From Halichondria panicea (taxonomy: Eukaryota > Porifera > Demospongiae > Suberitida > Halichondriidae): a DNA stretch of 64,000 nt. A program made the position numbers and the translations under genes. The DNA lies in NCBI RefSeq assembly GCF_963675165.1, contig NC_087386.1:2234169-2298168 (forward strand). The letters run 5' to 3'. The notes beneath the pieces were generated by a model that ran no database searches, was not told the origin of the DNA, and was given only the letters and a program-made list of their open reading frames with translations. Shown here piece after piece: positions 45,801 through 58,714 of this stretch. Position 1 is the first letter of the stretch; each line of letters starts with the position of its first letter.

Positions 45801-48800
45801 CAAGCATAGCACATTCCTGCATGTAATGATTGGTTTAATCACATGCATCATAATTATGGTGACATCATAATAATAGTCCATCTTGTCACCCAGCTCTGAA
45901 GTATTGCATAGTTAACATTCCTAACACCACATACACACGTCTTGTTTAGAATCGAAGCGGTTGTTTAATGAGGCGATGAAGCACGGACACGTCTTGGTTA
46001 ACATTGTCAACATGCTCATGTTTGGACCGGCGGGAACAGGGAAGACCAACCTCAAGTACCTGCTAACCGACAAGCCCCCTCTGCTACAGCGTGACAGCAC
46101 TCCTTGTATGGAAAAGCCAGTACGCATTCGACCCGTGTCCAACACAAAATTCAAGTCAACTGGAAGAGGCTGGGAAGAGATGTCTCAGCCAAAGCTGCGC
46201 AAGCTACTTGCTGAAATCATCACTAAGTTACCAAAAGAAAGCGCCGATCCATCCACCGTATCAAGGATTGCCGAGAGCTTGAAGAAGATGACCACAACCG
46301 AGCTAATTTCTGATTCCGATGAGCAAATTTCTGGTTCCAGTTCGAGCCCATTGAGGAGGATCGATTCCGATACACTTTCTGGCTCTGCAAGAAAGTTGAA
46401 GAAAGCCGTTGATGAAGTGATTGCGAGTGTAGTGAGTGGTGTGGCAGAAGAGCTGAAGCCAGCCACACAGGGAACTGACCAACTGTCGAGCAGTGACCAG
46501 CAAGAAGGAGAACTGTTTGATTCCAACTGGGTGTACGTTACCGACTGTGGCGGCCAGCCGCAATTCCACGACATCAGCCCTCTCTTCATCAAGCACATTT
46601 CGGTGGCGTTGATAGTCCTGCGTTTGATTGACGAACTCTCCAGTTTCCCTTCTGACGAGTACTACAAGGATGGGCAGCTTGTTGGTAGTCCTCGTGCATC
46701 TCACATGACCCTCGGGGAGACACTTCAGAGTCTCATTCGATCGATTGAGTCCCATACCTCACAAGACAAGAAGCCAAGTATGATCTTTGTGGGCACATTC
46801 TTGGATCAACTGGAGGAGAGCTCGGATACACTTATCAAGAGGAATCAAGAGATTCTCGACATGCTGCCACCCGATATCAAGAAGCTATTGGTGTACAACG
46901 ATCCTGGATTGAACAATCTTATTTTTGGTCTCAACACAATCAGCCGAGATGACAATTCACTGGCCACTGGCAATAGGATTAGAATTGCTGTTGAGGACTC
47001 TATTCCGCTACAAGTCAAAATGCCCATCTGGTGGTCCTTCTTGGATTCACTTCTCCAGAGTTTATCTGCCAGTCTCGAGCGAGGTGTATTAAGCATTGGA
47101 GAATGTCTCCAATTAGCCACTCGATTTGGTTATTTGCTCAAAGATCTTGAAGCTGCTCTGGTCTTCTTTGATAACGTGTGTATAGCGCACTACTATCCCT
47201 CCATTCTCCCCAACACAGTGTTTGTGGATGCCCAGATTCCACTAGACAAGATCACCGAGCTCTCACAGCACGCCATCTTCCTGAGGAATGCTGAAGTCAA
47301 GTCACGCTCTACTCTAAGCACAGGAATGACCAAGGCCGAGTGGAAGAGATTTCGAGATGAGGGCATAGTCACTTTAGGGTTCCTTCGATTCTTTAAAAAG
47401 CATTACGTTGAAGGCATCTTTTCTCCAGAAGATATGCTGTTGATCATGAAAGATCTTCTCGTGATTGCTCCCATTCCACTAGTGGAGTCCACTACCCACC
47501 AAGCCGAGTTCTTCATGCCATCTCTACTCACATCAATCCCACCTGCTGAGCTAGACAAGATTCGTTCCTCCTTCACAATATCTCCCTTCGCTATCTACTT
47601 TCGTAGTGGGTGTATTCGCTCTGGAGTATTTTGCTGTCTAGTTGTGGACGTGATCAAGAGGTTGGACTGGAAAGTTTTTCTCCCCTCAGGGAAACTAATC
47701 TGTTTTGCTAAAAATTGTATCCAGCTAAGAATTCCCAAGCACCCGTATACCGTGGCTCTGATCGACTCCTTCTCGTATATCGAAGTGTACATTGACGTCC
47801 CTTTTCCTTTACGCAATGAAATATGCCCTACGATTCGCAACGAAATTTTAAGCAGCATTAAATTGTCCTGTAACGCGTTGCATTACAACAACGACACACC
47901 CGAGACAGGCATCTTTTGCCCATGCAAGAAGAGCACTGGAAGCAAATTGCACCTTGCTGATCTGAGCGAACGGATGGACTATTGGATATGCTCCCAGGAG
48001 GCACGTGTGTATGGGAAGCTCAGTGACGAACATAGAATCTGGCTGGACAATAGCGAAGGTTCAGGTGAGTATAATAATTATATAGTGTTCAGTAATATTG
48101 ACATTTATGTTTCCCTATGTTAGGTGAACCATCCTCTGTTACGAGAGATGTCACTGAAAGAACGAGTGATCAGCTGCAATACCCCGGTAAATACGTAACA
48201 GTATATGTAAACATTTGCAGTTCTATTAGTTTTAGAACTTAACTAGCTAGTACATAGTTACTTGATTAGCAGAGTATTTGTTAAAGTTAAGTAAAATGTG
48301 TATCAAATAATTTAAAGAACGAGTGATCAACAGCCTTGTATGGTAATTGACAAACGTACTACATTAGCGTAACTGCTGTGTCTGCTTTTCCTCAGGTAAT
48401 TCTGTAATGGAAGATGTGTGCTTGAAGACGGAAGTACATGATCATGATCAGCGAAATACTTCTAGTAAGCTTTGTTTTGCGTTTTTTTGTTTTATAAATT
48501 TCCCCTCCTCAGACCCTGCAATGGAACATGTGGTCAATAAAACAAGTGATCAACATACCAGTGAGAAAATGTCAATTGGTCAACAATTTATTTCGAGTTT
48601 GAAAGTTAAATTTTTTTCCTGGGCCTAATAATAATTTATTTTTTTACATATATCTTTTCTTCAGATGAATTGTCCTCTGTTACAGTAATGGAAGATGTGT
48701 GCAAGGAGACTGGAGTGAGGGACCAACAACTAGATCAAGAAATCCCTGAGAGTGACATCATTCTAATCGCGGAGAAATTTCCACACCTGCTGAGCGTGCA

Positions 48801-49625
48801 CAAGGTAGGCAGTACTCTTATTCATATACTGTACGTACTTACATAATTATCATTTTTACATTTGGTAAGGGATTGAGCATATTGTTCACCCGAACCCCTC
48901 AATTGTATTCCCTTTTGAGTTTCCTCTAGAAGGTATTTCCGAGGGGGCAATCCTCACCAAATTAAACCCTGGTTGATTGTTGCTTTTGTACAGGCTTTGA
49001 CAATTAACGATCTGCAACACGTTTACGAGAAACTACACACTGCACATGAAAGTGCCAGCCCTCACTGGTTCAATCTGGGATTGGCTCTAGGTATAACTTA
49101 TTTTGTTCTCACCAATATCAATAGCAAGCATCGTGGCGATAATGTGTCGTGCTTGCGTGAAATGCTGGCTGAGCTTCTGAGTACGCAAGATGTAACATGG
49201 AGTCTCCTGTCAGACGCTCTCAAAAAGCCCACAGTGAAGCTCATCAATTTGGCTGATAGCATCACAGGTAACTATTTTCAGTATTTGCGTATTTTTTTAT
49301 TAGCCTGGCTGCATGTGTCATTTTTGGTGTTTGTTATAGACTATCATTATCTTAGCTTTTTTCTTTGCATTCAGCCACAACTCCTAACCTGCTGAATCGA
49401 CTCAATCTCACCCCAGCCGACCTCGGTGATGTAACTGATGTCACACGTCGTTATGGCAATCAAGCTGGAGTGGCTCATGCATTGGGAGCGTGGCGAAGAG
49501 TGAATCCTTCCAGAGCTACCTTCAGGGCCTTGGTAGAAATCGCCATAGGACTGAGAAGAGGAGACACTGCTACAGACATTTGTAGATTCATTGTAGAGAA
49601 TACGAGTGGAACTGACCGAAACTGA
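39895..49625 (+). CDS. ROC-COR-Death protein, copy 3, complete
   Basis: All nineteen exons can be placed, with total length 3,339 bases (1,112 codons). Exon 1 is 39895-39984, the coiled-coil exon 43724-43925, the ROC-COR exon 45950-48064, linkers 48124-48186, 48396-48464, 48513-48560 and 48665-48804, and Death exons 48994-49267 and 49375-49625. The ROC-COR exon has exactly the same length as in copy 1 and differs at about nine residues. P-loop, DCGGQ and the Cys/His cluster are unchanged. The coiled-coil exon differs at about 21 of 67 residues. In the first Death exon the patch after LALG is replaced (ITYFVLTNINSK for LHHSVLAIIKIQ). Exon 1 gains eight residues against copy 1 (SSPQ, and GTDGLY). 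The intron before exon 8 has a 312 bp element and intron 12 a 615 bp element. Transcript support is needed for the small exons. Confidence 0.85.
40351..40932. mobile_element. Inverted-repeat element with CTCGTAGTA duplication, copy 3
   Basis: Orthologous insertion to 7586-8183, with the same ends and the same 9 bp duplication (40342-40350, 40933-40941). It is 16 bases shorter through small internal losses. Confidence 0.85.
42451..42762. mobile_element. hAT-like MITE, 312 bp, 8 bp target duplication
   Basis: The ends are TTAGACTGGCGGCGA and TCGCCGCCAGTCTA, with further inverted GACTGGCAAACTGCC. The 8 bp duplication TACAGACG lies at 42443-42450 and 42763-42770. Copy 1 has the empty site with one TACAGACG (near 9696). 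It is non-coding. It is private to copy 3, so it inserted after the duplication. Confidence 0.9.
44021..44635. mobile_element. 615 bp element with CAGGGGCGTAGC ends
   Basis: The ends are CAGGGGCGTAGCTACC and GGCTACGCCCCTG, flanked by TATTA (44016-44020, 44636-44640). The empty site is seen in copies 1 and 4 (GTGTTATTAGTAGAC). The ends resemble hAT-like families but the duplication is five bases. It is non-coding and contains a GCTAGCTAGCTAGC run. Confidence 0.88.
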
Positions 49626-49716
49626 TTTATACATAACGTTTTTGTCTGCAATGCTTTTGCTTTTCTGCACATTTTTGGTAGTTTCTGTGAGAAGTTGAAC
49701 TGAGCATGTGCAGTAT

Positions 49717-50081
49717 TAGCCTCGATCCCAGGCCGAGTTTTTACTAACAACTAGTTGTTCGCCTAACCGTTATAAAAACGAAAACTCGGCCTGGGATCGA
49801 GGCGCCCACACATTGAAAAAGCCGTCATCACACCGCTAAAGTAGCCTCGTTCCCAGGCCTTACTTTTTCTTGCTGTTGTCACTGTTCATCCGTGAAAGAC
49901 ATAGTGGAGGCAGCAAAGAAAGAAATGGGCGTACAGTTAAGAAAAAGTAAGTCTCCTTTTTCCAAACTCTATGTCTATTTCTTTCTTTATTCCTCCAATT
50001 AATACCGTATTTTATCTCATTGAACGATTAATACAGTATTTTATCTTATTGAACGATTGTGATAAAGAACAGAAAGCTAAA
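49717..50081. mobile_element. Hairpin element and a second TAGCCTCG insertion
   Basis: The hairpin of 16004-16090 recurs at 49717-49803. Then about 239 bases absent from copy 1 are inserted at 49843-50081, starting TAGCCTCGTTCCCAGGCC and flanked by GCTAAAG on both sides. The right end is not an inverted repeat of the left, so the insert is probably truncated. Confidence 0.65.
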
Positions 50082-50360
50082 GTCAAAGTGCAGTTAGTAG
50101 AATTAAACAAATAATCATGTCTTGAAATATTGAAATCCAACCTTCAAGACAAAGAGACTCTGTGTTTTGTTTATCTTTCCTCCTACTATGAACAGGTTAT
50201 AGCTGACAGGGTGAGTTGCAATATAATACTTATCAAATGAGTGTACAGTGCAGCACATAGAGCTAGTCTAAAGTAGAACCATTGTACAGATAGTGACAAT
50301 GGTATTGTACGTACGTGTGGGGAGTGATGATTGTGTGCTCCCTACTACTCACTCATCACA

Positions 50361-52068
50361 ATGGCGCACTATCAATGGGCCCCACTGAAAAGAAACACTA
50401 CAAGTAAGTGTGTGTGTGTGTGTACACATTACCCTAGTCCTAGTAGTAGTCTAGAGGTTCCCATACTGGCCTTATTGTGTACCTACCTCAGCCTTTATTG
50501 GAGGAGAAGCTATTTAGAAGCCATTACCATGAATTAAGTAGCTACTGTATTTGTCTGGATATGGGTTCCAGATGCTTCCACCAGAGGCTCCTCTCTTACC
50601 TTGACTTCCTTCCCCTATATCTGAATCAGTACAATACACTATAGGAGAGGAAGCTGTACTCTAACTGTACTGTACATGGTAGTCTGTTATTATTAAAGGG
50701 GCAGGAGCAATCTCCCCCTCCACCAATGTACATGTGTCTGTCCCCTCAGGTAATTGGTTCGGTTGATGAGTTTTCCTCGGCTGTACAAAAAGTCATGACA
50801 GACATTAGCTTCGACAGTGACTTGGTGGTATCAGTGTTTGAGACCAACATACGTGTGCTAGGTGGTTTACTGGGAGGTCACTTTGCTGCCCTGGCTCTCA
50901 AAGAGAAGGGCTACCATCAGTTGGCTTGGTATGATGGGGGGCTGCTCAGAATGGCAGTGGAAGTGGGGAACAGATTACTGCCTGCTTTCAACACCACTAC
51001 AGGTCTCCCCTATCCAAAGGTGACTGCTCTGTACTCTGAAAAATAGCCAACAGAAAATACAGTTCAAAATTTTATACCAAATTCGAAACTGGTCTTAGTC
51101 CTAAGTGTACAGTATGTCATGTGGATAATACAACCTGTACATATGTAGAAAGTGCTTTATTATAGGCAAATCTCTGTTGCAAGTGCACTGCAATCCACTG
51201 TACTGTGCAAAATTGCCAACAGAAAATACAGTCCATTCTGTACTAAAATTAAAACTGGTAGATAATACAACCGTTACATGTGCTGTATTATATTGTGCCT
51301 CTCCTCAGATCAACCTTCGCCACGGTATGGGCTACCCTAACATGGAGAAGACAACGTGCACGGCATGTGCTGGGTCCATGATCCTTGAGTTTGCTGCCCT
51401 CAGTAGACTAACAGGTGCAGTGATTGTGTGTGTGTGTGCGTGTGCGTGCGTGCGTGCGTTGTGTGTGTGTGTACATTACCAAATGCATTTTGTAGCTCTA
51501 AGAGTTGGTTACATTTGAGCCTAAATGATATGGTCAAGCTCTCTCTCTCTCTCTCCCATCAGGTGATCCTCAGTTTGAGGTGAAAGCCCACCAAGCAATG
51601 GAGGCAATCTGGCGTAGTAGACACCGAGGGCACAATCTGGTTGGCTCAGTCATCAACATACACAGTGCTGAGTGGACGAGAGTGGATAGCGGTGTGGGGG
51701 CGGGGATTGACTCATACTACGAGTACTGTCTCAAGTCTTACATCCTGTTTGGGGACAGGAAGTATCTGCAGAGGTTTGGGAAGGTGAGCGAGTGAGGGGT
51801 TATTGAAACACTTGGTGCTTACTGTTAGAGTTAAAATTGTGAGGTAAAGGAGTTAACGGAAACTGTGTATACAGTACAGAGCTTTAATATGTTCATGCAA
51901 GGTCAGCAACTTCATTTTCTTTCTTTACCCCCTCCCCTACAGCATTATGATGCCATCAAGAGATACATCACGAATGGGCCCATGCTAGTGGAGGTGAGCA
52001 TGAATTCACCTCATCGAATGACTAGATCTTTCATGGACTCACTTCTGGCGTTCTGGCCTGGTCTACAG

Positions 52069-52136
<68 letters not shown>

Positions 52137-54192
52137 ACATGCAGCACTGACTAAGAGAAACCACTAGCTCCCTTTTAGGGGTCGTAACTTGTGTCCAATT
52201 TATTTGTAGCTCTTTGATAAAGGTACCACAAGATGGTAGACTGAGATCAACAATTGTTTTTCGTGCTGTCGTTTTCTGTTTTGCCTTAATATCTCTGAAC
52301 CTCTCTAGAACAGTTTGACATAGAAAAGTACTTCTTAGAGGCCGTCCGTCTATTGTAGTATGCAGTATACATTTTTGTATATACTGTACTTACCTAACCT
52401 TCATGTTTAAAATGACGGGGTTTGTTGTATCTATCTCCAGGTTCTGTGGGGTGACGTAGACACAGCTATACACATTCACGACATGCTTTATCATGTGATG
52501 GAGAGACACAACTTCCTACCCGAGGCATTCACTCATGACTTCAGGGTTCACTGGGGAAACCACCCTCTCAGGCCTGAGTTCATTGAGAGCACTTACTTTC
52601 TCTACAAGGTACACCGTCATGTGTGTGTGGGGTGTGTGGGTGTTTGTGTGTGGGGGGATGGGGGTGGGTGGGGGTCCACGGAATTCAAGTTATGGCAGCT
52701 GAAAAGAATAATTAAATTGAGGGGGGGAGAGAGTTGCGGTTAATTTCAACAGCTAGTACCGTTGATCGAATCTCCAAAATTTTGTGATTTTCGGAAAGCT
52801 TAGAAAATTTCCTTTCAAATGATGTATTTCAATCCAAAATTTCGTCGGGGCCATAATTTGTCATTTTTCAGCCTTGGACCATGGGCTATTATTCATGGTA
52901 TCGCCTAATTGGCAAATACTTTTATCGTTCAAATAAGAATTTTGATGATGCTATTTGAAAAGTGTGTTTCTATAAGCTTTCAGAAATAATATTATCGTTG
53001 AAATTGGATCCACGGAATTCGAGTTATGGCAGCTGATAAATTGAGGGGGGGGGGGAGAGTTGCAGTTAATTTTAATTTGGGGGTGGGTGTGTGTGTGTGG
53101 GGGGGGGGTGTGTGTGTGTGTGTGGGGGGGGTGGGGGTGTGTGTTTACTCTATGCATTAGCTGTACATGTATGTATCACTTTCTGTTGTTTCGAAGAAAG
53201 CATCTCAGTAATTGGAATATTTCTGTAAGTACTGTAATCAACCCCTAGCGTGTGATGCTACTGCTCTACTCTACTCTCTGTATTATTTTGATGGCTAAGT
53301 AGTTAATGAACGATTATGTTGTGTTATTACTGCAGGCGACTGGAGATCCATACTACCTGGACGTGGGTCGATCAGTGGTGAACAACTTGAACAAGTACGC
53401 CAGAGTGAGGTGTGGCTTCGCTGCCATCAAGGACCTCAGGACCAACGCTCACGAGGACAGGTAAGTCAGGGGAACCATTATATACTAATAGTTAGAATTT
53501 AGTTCCCATGTAGATCTCTCAAAAACGTATAATAATCGGTACTTGTATGGCATCACAATCCTTACCAGAATGCAAAGGTTAGATCGCAAAGTCTTAATAA
53601 ACTCATACACAAAGGGTTTAATATTCTAGTAGTACGATATCATTTTATTGGCAATCTTCGATACTGTATAGAATGGACTCCTTTGTACTGGCTGAGACGT
53701 TCAAGTATCTGTTCTTGTTGTTTGCTGACGAGGGGGACAGTCCCCTGAACATGGATGACTTTGTGTTCACGACTGAGGCCCACCTCTTCCCCCTCTCCCT
53801 CGCCAGCGCTAACACCACCCTCAATAGAGTCGTCCAAGAGGCAGTGAGTGGGTACAATACATACACAGTGTAGCGGCTATGCTGCTTCAGTATGCATTTT
53901 TTAGGTGCAGCTGCACATTGTAGGGGGGGGGGGTAAGGCAGCTCTTTTATAAAGGGTACCTTTTTTGAATGAGGTTATGGTAGCCTGGCTGTGTGAGTGT
54001 GTCAGGTGTTGTTCTCTCTGTGTGTAGTTACTGGTGAAGAACACAGACCTGGTGAATATGAGCACTGTCACTGTTACCACTAGCGGACCAGACTCTTCTG
54101 GGAAGGCAACAAAGAACAAACCAGTCACTGACAGCTTCACTAAAGGTTCACTGAAACACACACTAGACACCATGTACAGTAGTAGCCAATAA
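50361..54192 (+). pseudogene. EDEM3: EDEM3-like mannosidase, copy 3, exons 2-3 deleted
   Basis: Exon 1 (50361-50403) is present. About 350 bases that hold the exons for DKVLEMFNHAYRSYM and [17 protein letters not shown] in copy 2 are missing; the break is near 50500. From 50750 onward the exons are open: 50750-51019, 51309-51414, 51563-51783, 51943-52068 (with TGG where copy 2 has TGA), 52441-52608, 53336-53460, 53672-53843 and 54028-54192. Removing the N-terminal part of the GH47 barrel should prevent folding or activity. Left of the gene is the same 40-base XDH tail found before copy 2, so this copy descends from the XDH-EDEM3 fusion. Confidence 0.85.
52672..53145. repeat. Intronic tandem repeat in EDEM3 copy 3, one unit plus a part
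   Basis: One unit from about 52672 and the start of a second at about 53008, followed by a short GTGGG tract. It is the shortest of the three arrays. Confidence 0.9.
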
Positions 54193-54309
54193 TCCTGTCT
54201 AGTCAGCACAGTTGTAGTTGTTTATAATTATACACCCCCTCACACCCACACACACCACACACCACACACCATGAATTAAGTAGCTACTGTATTTGTCTGG
54301 AGATGGTTT

Positions 54310-54973
54310 ACAAACTTGTATACCTCCATCACTAACCCCCCCCCCACACACACACACACAGGCGTCTCCTGTTCACTGACGAGAGTGTCCTCCCTCACGA
54401 GGTGGGTAAAGGAGAGGCTGCTGTCAATAATGGTATAAGAGGACAAAGCAAGGGCAAACTCCACCCACTCAATCAGAGGTGGATTATAACGAGCAGGGGC
54501 CCACTCATGATGTGTGTAGTTCATGGTTCATCGAGCCAGTACAGTGGATGGAAAGCTCTCTACTGGGCAAAGTGGAGGGGAAGGTGAGGCTGCTACTTGT
54601 GCATAGCTAAAAATAGATACGTATCTTGAAAGCTCGTAATTTGTGTTCTGATTGTCCAATTTCAAACGAATTGATGCATTCAAGAGCTCTCAGAATTACC
54701 TTTCCAATGGTGTGCTTAGATACATGTACTAGTCTTGTGATTAGTCAAAATCCAATTTTAACAAAGACTATATAGCCTTATATATTATATACAGTAGAAC
54801 CTCGATTATCCAGGCACCTTGGTTCCAGAAGCAGGCCGGATAAGTGAATATGCCGGATAATCGAATAGATAAACCACGCCTTGATCCACCCACTTTATTG
54901 AAAAACATCAGTGCCACATGCGCAGAAGATAAGCCTTGCGTTATTTTCAACTGTATAATTTACTATACATTAT

Positions 54974-55056
<83 letters not shown>

Positions 55057-55223
55057 CGGCAGATTCTGTGTCTCAAGTGCTCGGCTCGTCTGGGATCATT
55101 CAACTGGTCAGGTGATCAGTGCTCGTGTGGGCAGTGGGTCACGCCCTCCTTCCAGATACAAGGCACGAATAGACGAAACCAGAACACTCACTAGGAGAAA
55201 AGTGGACAAAACTGCATGTATAG
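54310..55223 (+). pseudogene. DUSP12: DUSP12 3' fragment 3
   Basis: The terminal DUSP12 exons follow EDEM3 at the shared breakpoint. The frame is broken by two extra bases (GTCAATAATGG for the parent-like TCAAATGG). The last exon reads into CTGCATGTATAG at its end. The intron between the exons holds a truncated mariner-like MITE and an AC run. Confidence 0.85.
54792..54933. mobile_element. Truncated mariner/pogo-like MITE
   Basis: It begins CAGTAGAACCTCGATTATCC and shares GGCCTGCTTCTGG and CACCCACTTTATTGA (in reverse) with the 299 bp element at 23353. The second terminal repeat is missing. Confidence 0.75.
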
Positions 55224-55548
55224 CTAGCAAATTACTGAATCATTGTCCAAATTCAAACATTAATTTTTTTCGATCATTTGAAGGTTTATTGCTTAAACAA
55301 TAAATGATGTCATACTAATTCAATGTACCATGTACTGCATGTACAAATAATAGCATAAGAAGCGTCAATTATTATTCACTGCAAATTCAAAATTAATTTT
55401 TTCAATCATTAATTTGATAGATTATTGATTGGAGAATATGAATGATACCATACAGTACTGCATGTACATAGCATAAATTATATTAGCAACTAATAAACAA
55501 ATGGTCATAACAATTTGTCTGTTGTTTGGATAGTCCTCAAACTTGTGT

Positions 55549-58514
55549 CTATAGCAAACGTGAGTCTGCTTGGCAGTGACAGCCGCCGTACTGTGGCTTG
55601 TTCTTGGCTGCTCTGAGTTGTGCAAGGATGACGTGACATCGGTACTGATGCGTGTAGGCCCAGAGGAACAAAAGAGTGGCTACAATCAGGCCAGCAAGGG
55701 GTGAGTCTGCAATGAAACATTCATCAAGGCTGACATTCAAATAGAGACTCCTAAACAAGAATTAACAAGTCAACAATTACACAGTATTACCAAGGGCGTA
55801 TAAAAGAAGAGAGGGCATGCAACTCCTGACTTCAAATGTGGGCGGATGAATGTGCATGACAGTTAGGGATGCGGCGATTATGCGAGCATAATTTTGAGAA
55901 TGATGTAGCTTGGAGCATTAGGAATTATGCGGGAATAAACGGTAGAGTGGGTGGGAATAATTATGCCACGTGGCTAGCATTCTAAATAAAGCACAATTAC
56001 ATTGTTATTGTATTCTAGCTCTGATCTGATCTCTGGGCTAGACTGCAGCTAGCTAGCTAGCTAGCCTTACCAGTAAAGACACACCATAGACAGTATAGTA
56101 GACTACTAGTACTTTATATGGAATCTGAAGAAAATCAAGAGATTAGATTACTGAACCTACTGAAGCCAATTCCAGTTCCAACAAGTAGAGACATATCGAT
56201 GTTGGATCAACTCAAGGCACTTCGTTTGGTGATCAGCAAGACAATGCTCTTCAGGACTATGTACATTATTATATCATTATGTAGAGACTTCTTGTGTTGC
56301 AATTTATCAAAAGATGATTTTTATTGTGATTTTAATGAAGAATAATGATTTTTTTATGAGAATAATGGGCTAAATCACTGAGAATAATAGGCTATAGCTT
56401 GGGAATTGGAGAATGGTAAAATTTGAGCATAATAGCCTCAAGCCTAATGACAGTGCATGAAATGCTAAAAATAGAAATTTCTATTTTTAGCACTTCATGC
56501 AAATGCACACATTCCTCCGCCCACGTTTGAACTCTGCTAGCTACGTGTACTGATAGTGGAGTTGCATGCCCTCTCTTCTTTTATACGCCCTTGGTAGTAC
56601 ACTTACAATTAATACTTAATCAAGGTATGTACAATTACTAGACTGAATACCGTACAGAGGTGGGTCATTTTCGTGGGGCAAAATATTTGTGGTGTTCGTG
56701 GTTGGACCTCTAACCATGAATGAAGCGACTTTGCCTACCGTTACCTGCTCCAACCACGAAAATATTACCCACGAAATGTCTCAATATTGCTGAACAACAA
56801 ATATTTTGTCCCCCGAAAAATACCCGCTATACGGTATGACTATACCTGAATTCAAATGCAGCAGTGCTGTTGGTCCCAATAGCGGTAGTCTTGTGTGCAG
56901 TAGACAGTGGCTGGTATAGTAGAGGAATACAGAGTAGTTCCACACCATCCCCCACACGTAGAAGTGGGTGAACCACCTGCAGAGGGGAATAAAGACCTCC
57001 TTAGACTGGGACAATGCAATTACAACAACTACAAGTCAGGACAGTCTCAGCTAGGGAGCTCACTATTGTAAATCACAATCCAGTACTTAGCTAGGTGTTA
57101 CAAGCTAGACTTGTAGGGGGTTCTCGTTACAAGAGGTAGACTGATACACTGTATATATTGACCCTGACTGACCTCCTTGAGTCTTGGGCACACTATGGAT
57201 CATCCAGCTCCAGTCACTCTCACTCCTCAGCTTACCATACTTGTACACATCTCTGGTGAAACTTGGCAGATATTGTCTCCAATAGACAAGAGTATGAACT
57301 AGCAGTCCAGAACCAATCCACAGTAGCAAGGAGATGCTCACATGCTGCATTAGCTGATCAGCCATACGAGAGTAGTCGACAAGCTTCCCCGCTTTGTCAC
57401 TGAGACCTGCACATGTGTGTGTGTGTGTGTGCGTGGGGAGGGGGTGAGTGTGTGTGTGGGGGGGGGGAGTGGGTGTGAGAGGAAGGACATTCTGTACTAT
57501 ATATAGCAGTGGTAGCAACACTGAATTGAAACAGTACACACACAAGAAACTGCAAGTGCTGGTGTTGCCCAGCTGTGCAAAAAGCAGGAAAAAAGCATAA
57601 GCTTATAATAAGTCTACAAAATATGGATGGCAGATATAAATACGTACCAAACTCAATGAAGTGGTACGGTCGACTGGCCTTGTGTACATCGTTGCCATGT
57701 TGCTCACTGAAGTCTTTGTGTAGATTCTCGAGGTAGTTAAAGGCCAGCTTGGCAGGATAGGTGGGGTCACACAGGGCGAGGTAGCATATCCCCTCCTCAA
57801 GGATGTAGCTGTGTGGGGGGTCCATGTTAGTGTGTGTGCTTCAAGCTCAAAGTCATCGCCCCTCATCCACCATTAAACTGGAGTATAATATCACCAACCA
57901 AGTTCCAACTATTCTTAGACTACATGTACACTGGTAGTTCCTTGTTAGACAATCACTATAGAGGGACCTATGTATAACACACACCACTTACAATGTGTAT
58001 GGTACAGTTAAGCAAATGCTCACAAACAAAAGGCCATCCATTGCATCAGTTTATACCATGACAGAGCACCAATCATCATACACACCACGAAGCAATAATG
58101 ACATTCACAGGAGAGTGCTTACTGGAACACCATACGACCCGGGTCACACTCGATTGAGCATCGAGGGGGGCTGACTGACGACAGCTTGCGGAATATCTGC
58201 TTGGCCTTGGGTTGGTATTCAGCATAATCCCGGCCAGACTGCAGAGGGAGAATGCAACAATTCAGTTAATTCAAGTTGTTAAAGATAGCACACACTACAC
58301 ACGTATTATTCTAGCAAGGTTCTCTTTATATGTCTACAGAATCATGACTTGACAACTATTCATGTCACTGAGCTGCATACAGTACAGTGTCCTGATGGGA
58401 CCAATGCAGACTGTACTGTATTATCTACTGTAGCTCCTCTACCTCTTCATTGACAATGGATGAGGACAGAGGTAGTCCATCACTGGCTCTGGCAATTAGT
58501 GTCAGGTGGGCCAT
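55549..58514 (-). CDS. SEC22 longin fused in frame to SRD5A3 remnant, copy 4
   Basis: The longin exons are as in the other copies, starting at 58514. At the junction the bases that hold ARG and the TAA stop are deleted, so VDYSR runs straight into [12 protein letters not shown], the start of SRD5A3. One open frame covers both. The longin-side residue FIEFD becomes FIEFG because the last longin exon starts GT instead of AT. The SRD5A3 part keeps exon 1 and RWFTHFYVWGMVWN but lacks the 70-residue core with SRRLFECL, as in copy 2. It also carries two elements in the intron and ends QADSRLL. A membrane-anchored longin protein could result, because the first SRD5A3 helix (LLLWIGSGLLVHTLVYW) is present. 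Reductase activity is not expected. Confidence 0.65.
55789..56595. mobile_element. Fold-back element of SRD5A3 copy 4, split by a second insertion
   Basis: Same ACCAAGGGCG element as in copies 2 and 3, interrupted at 55863 by a 585 bp element. The left arm is also slightly shortened (CAACTCCTGACTTCAAATG). Confidence 0.85.
55863..56447. mobile_element. Nested 585 bp element, 6 bp target duplication
   Basis: It starts TTAGGGATGCGGCGATTATG and ends with CATAATAGCCTCAAGCCTAA, imperfect inverted repeats of each other. TGACAG is duplicated at 55857-55862 and 56448-56453, while copy 2 has one TGACAG at the site. It contains a 75-codon frame on the plus strand (56118-56345) that resembles no protein I know and is probably chance. 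Confidence 0.85.
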
Positions 58515-58714
58515 TGTTCCTGAGCTCTTCTTTCTTCAGTGCTTCTTCTTCTGATACGTACTTGCTTTATGTATGTTCTGTGCTCTATTTGGAACAATAA
58601 ATGTGTCCTTTGAACCCTTTCTTTATTGAACAATGTGTGGGTGTTGCTACAAGCCCCACCCCCTCATGCCTCTAGCCACCCACAAAGAAATATAAGGGCG
58701 TTCCTTTTCTTGAA

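Noticed and set aside
56118-56345. 75-codon frame inside the nested element
   Set aside because: It has no recognisable domain, lies in a non-autonomous element, and no sister copy has it. It is probably a chance frame.
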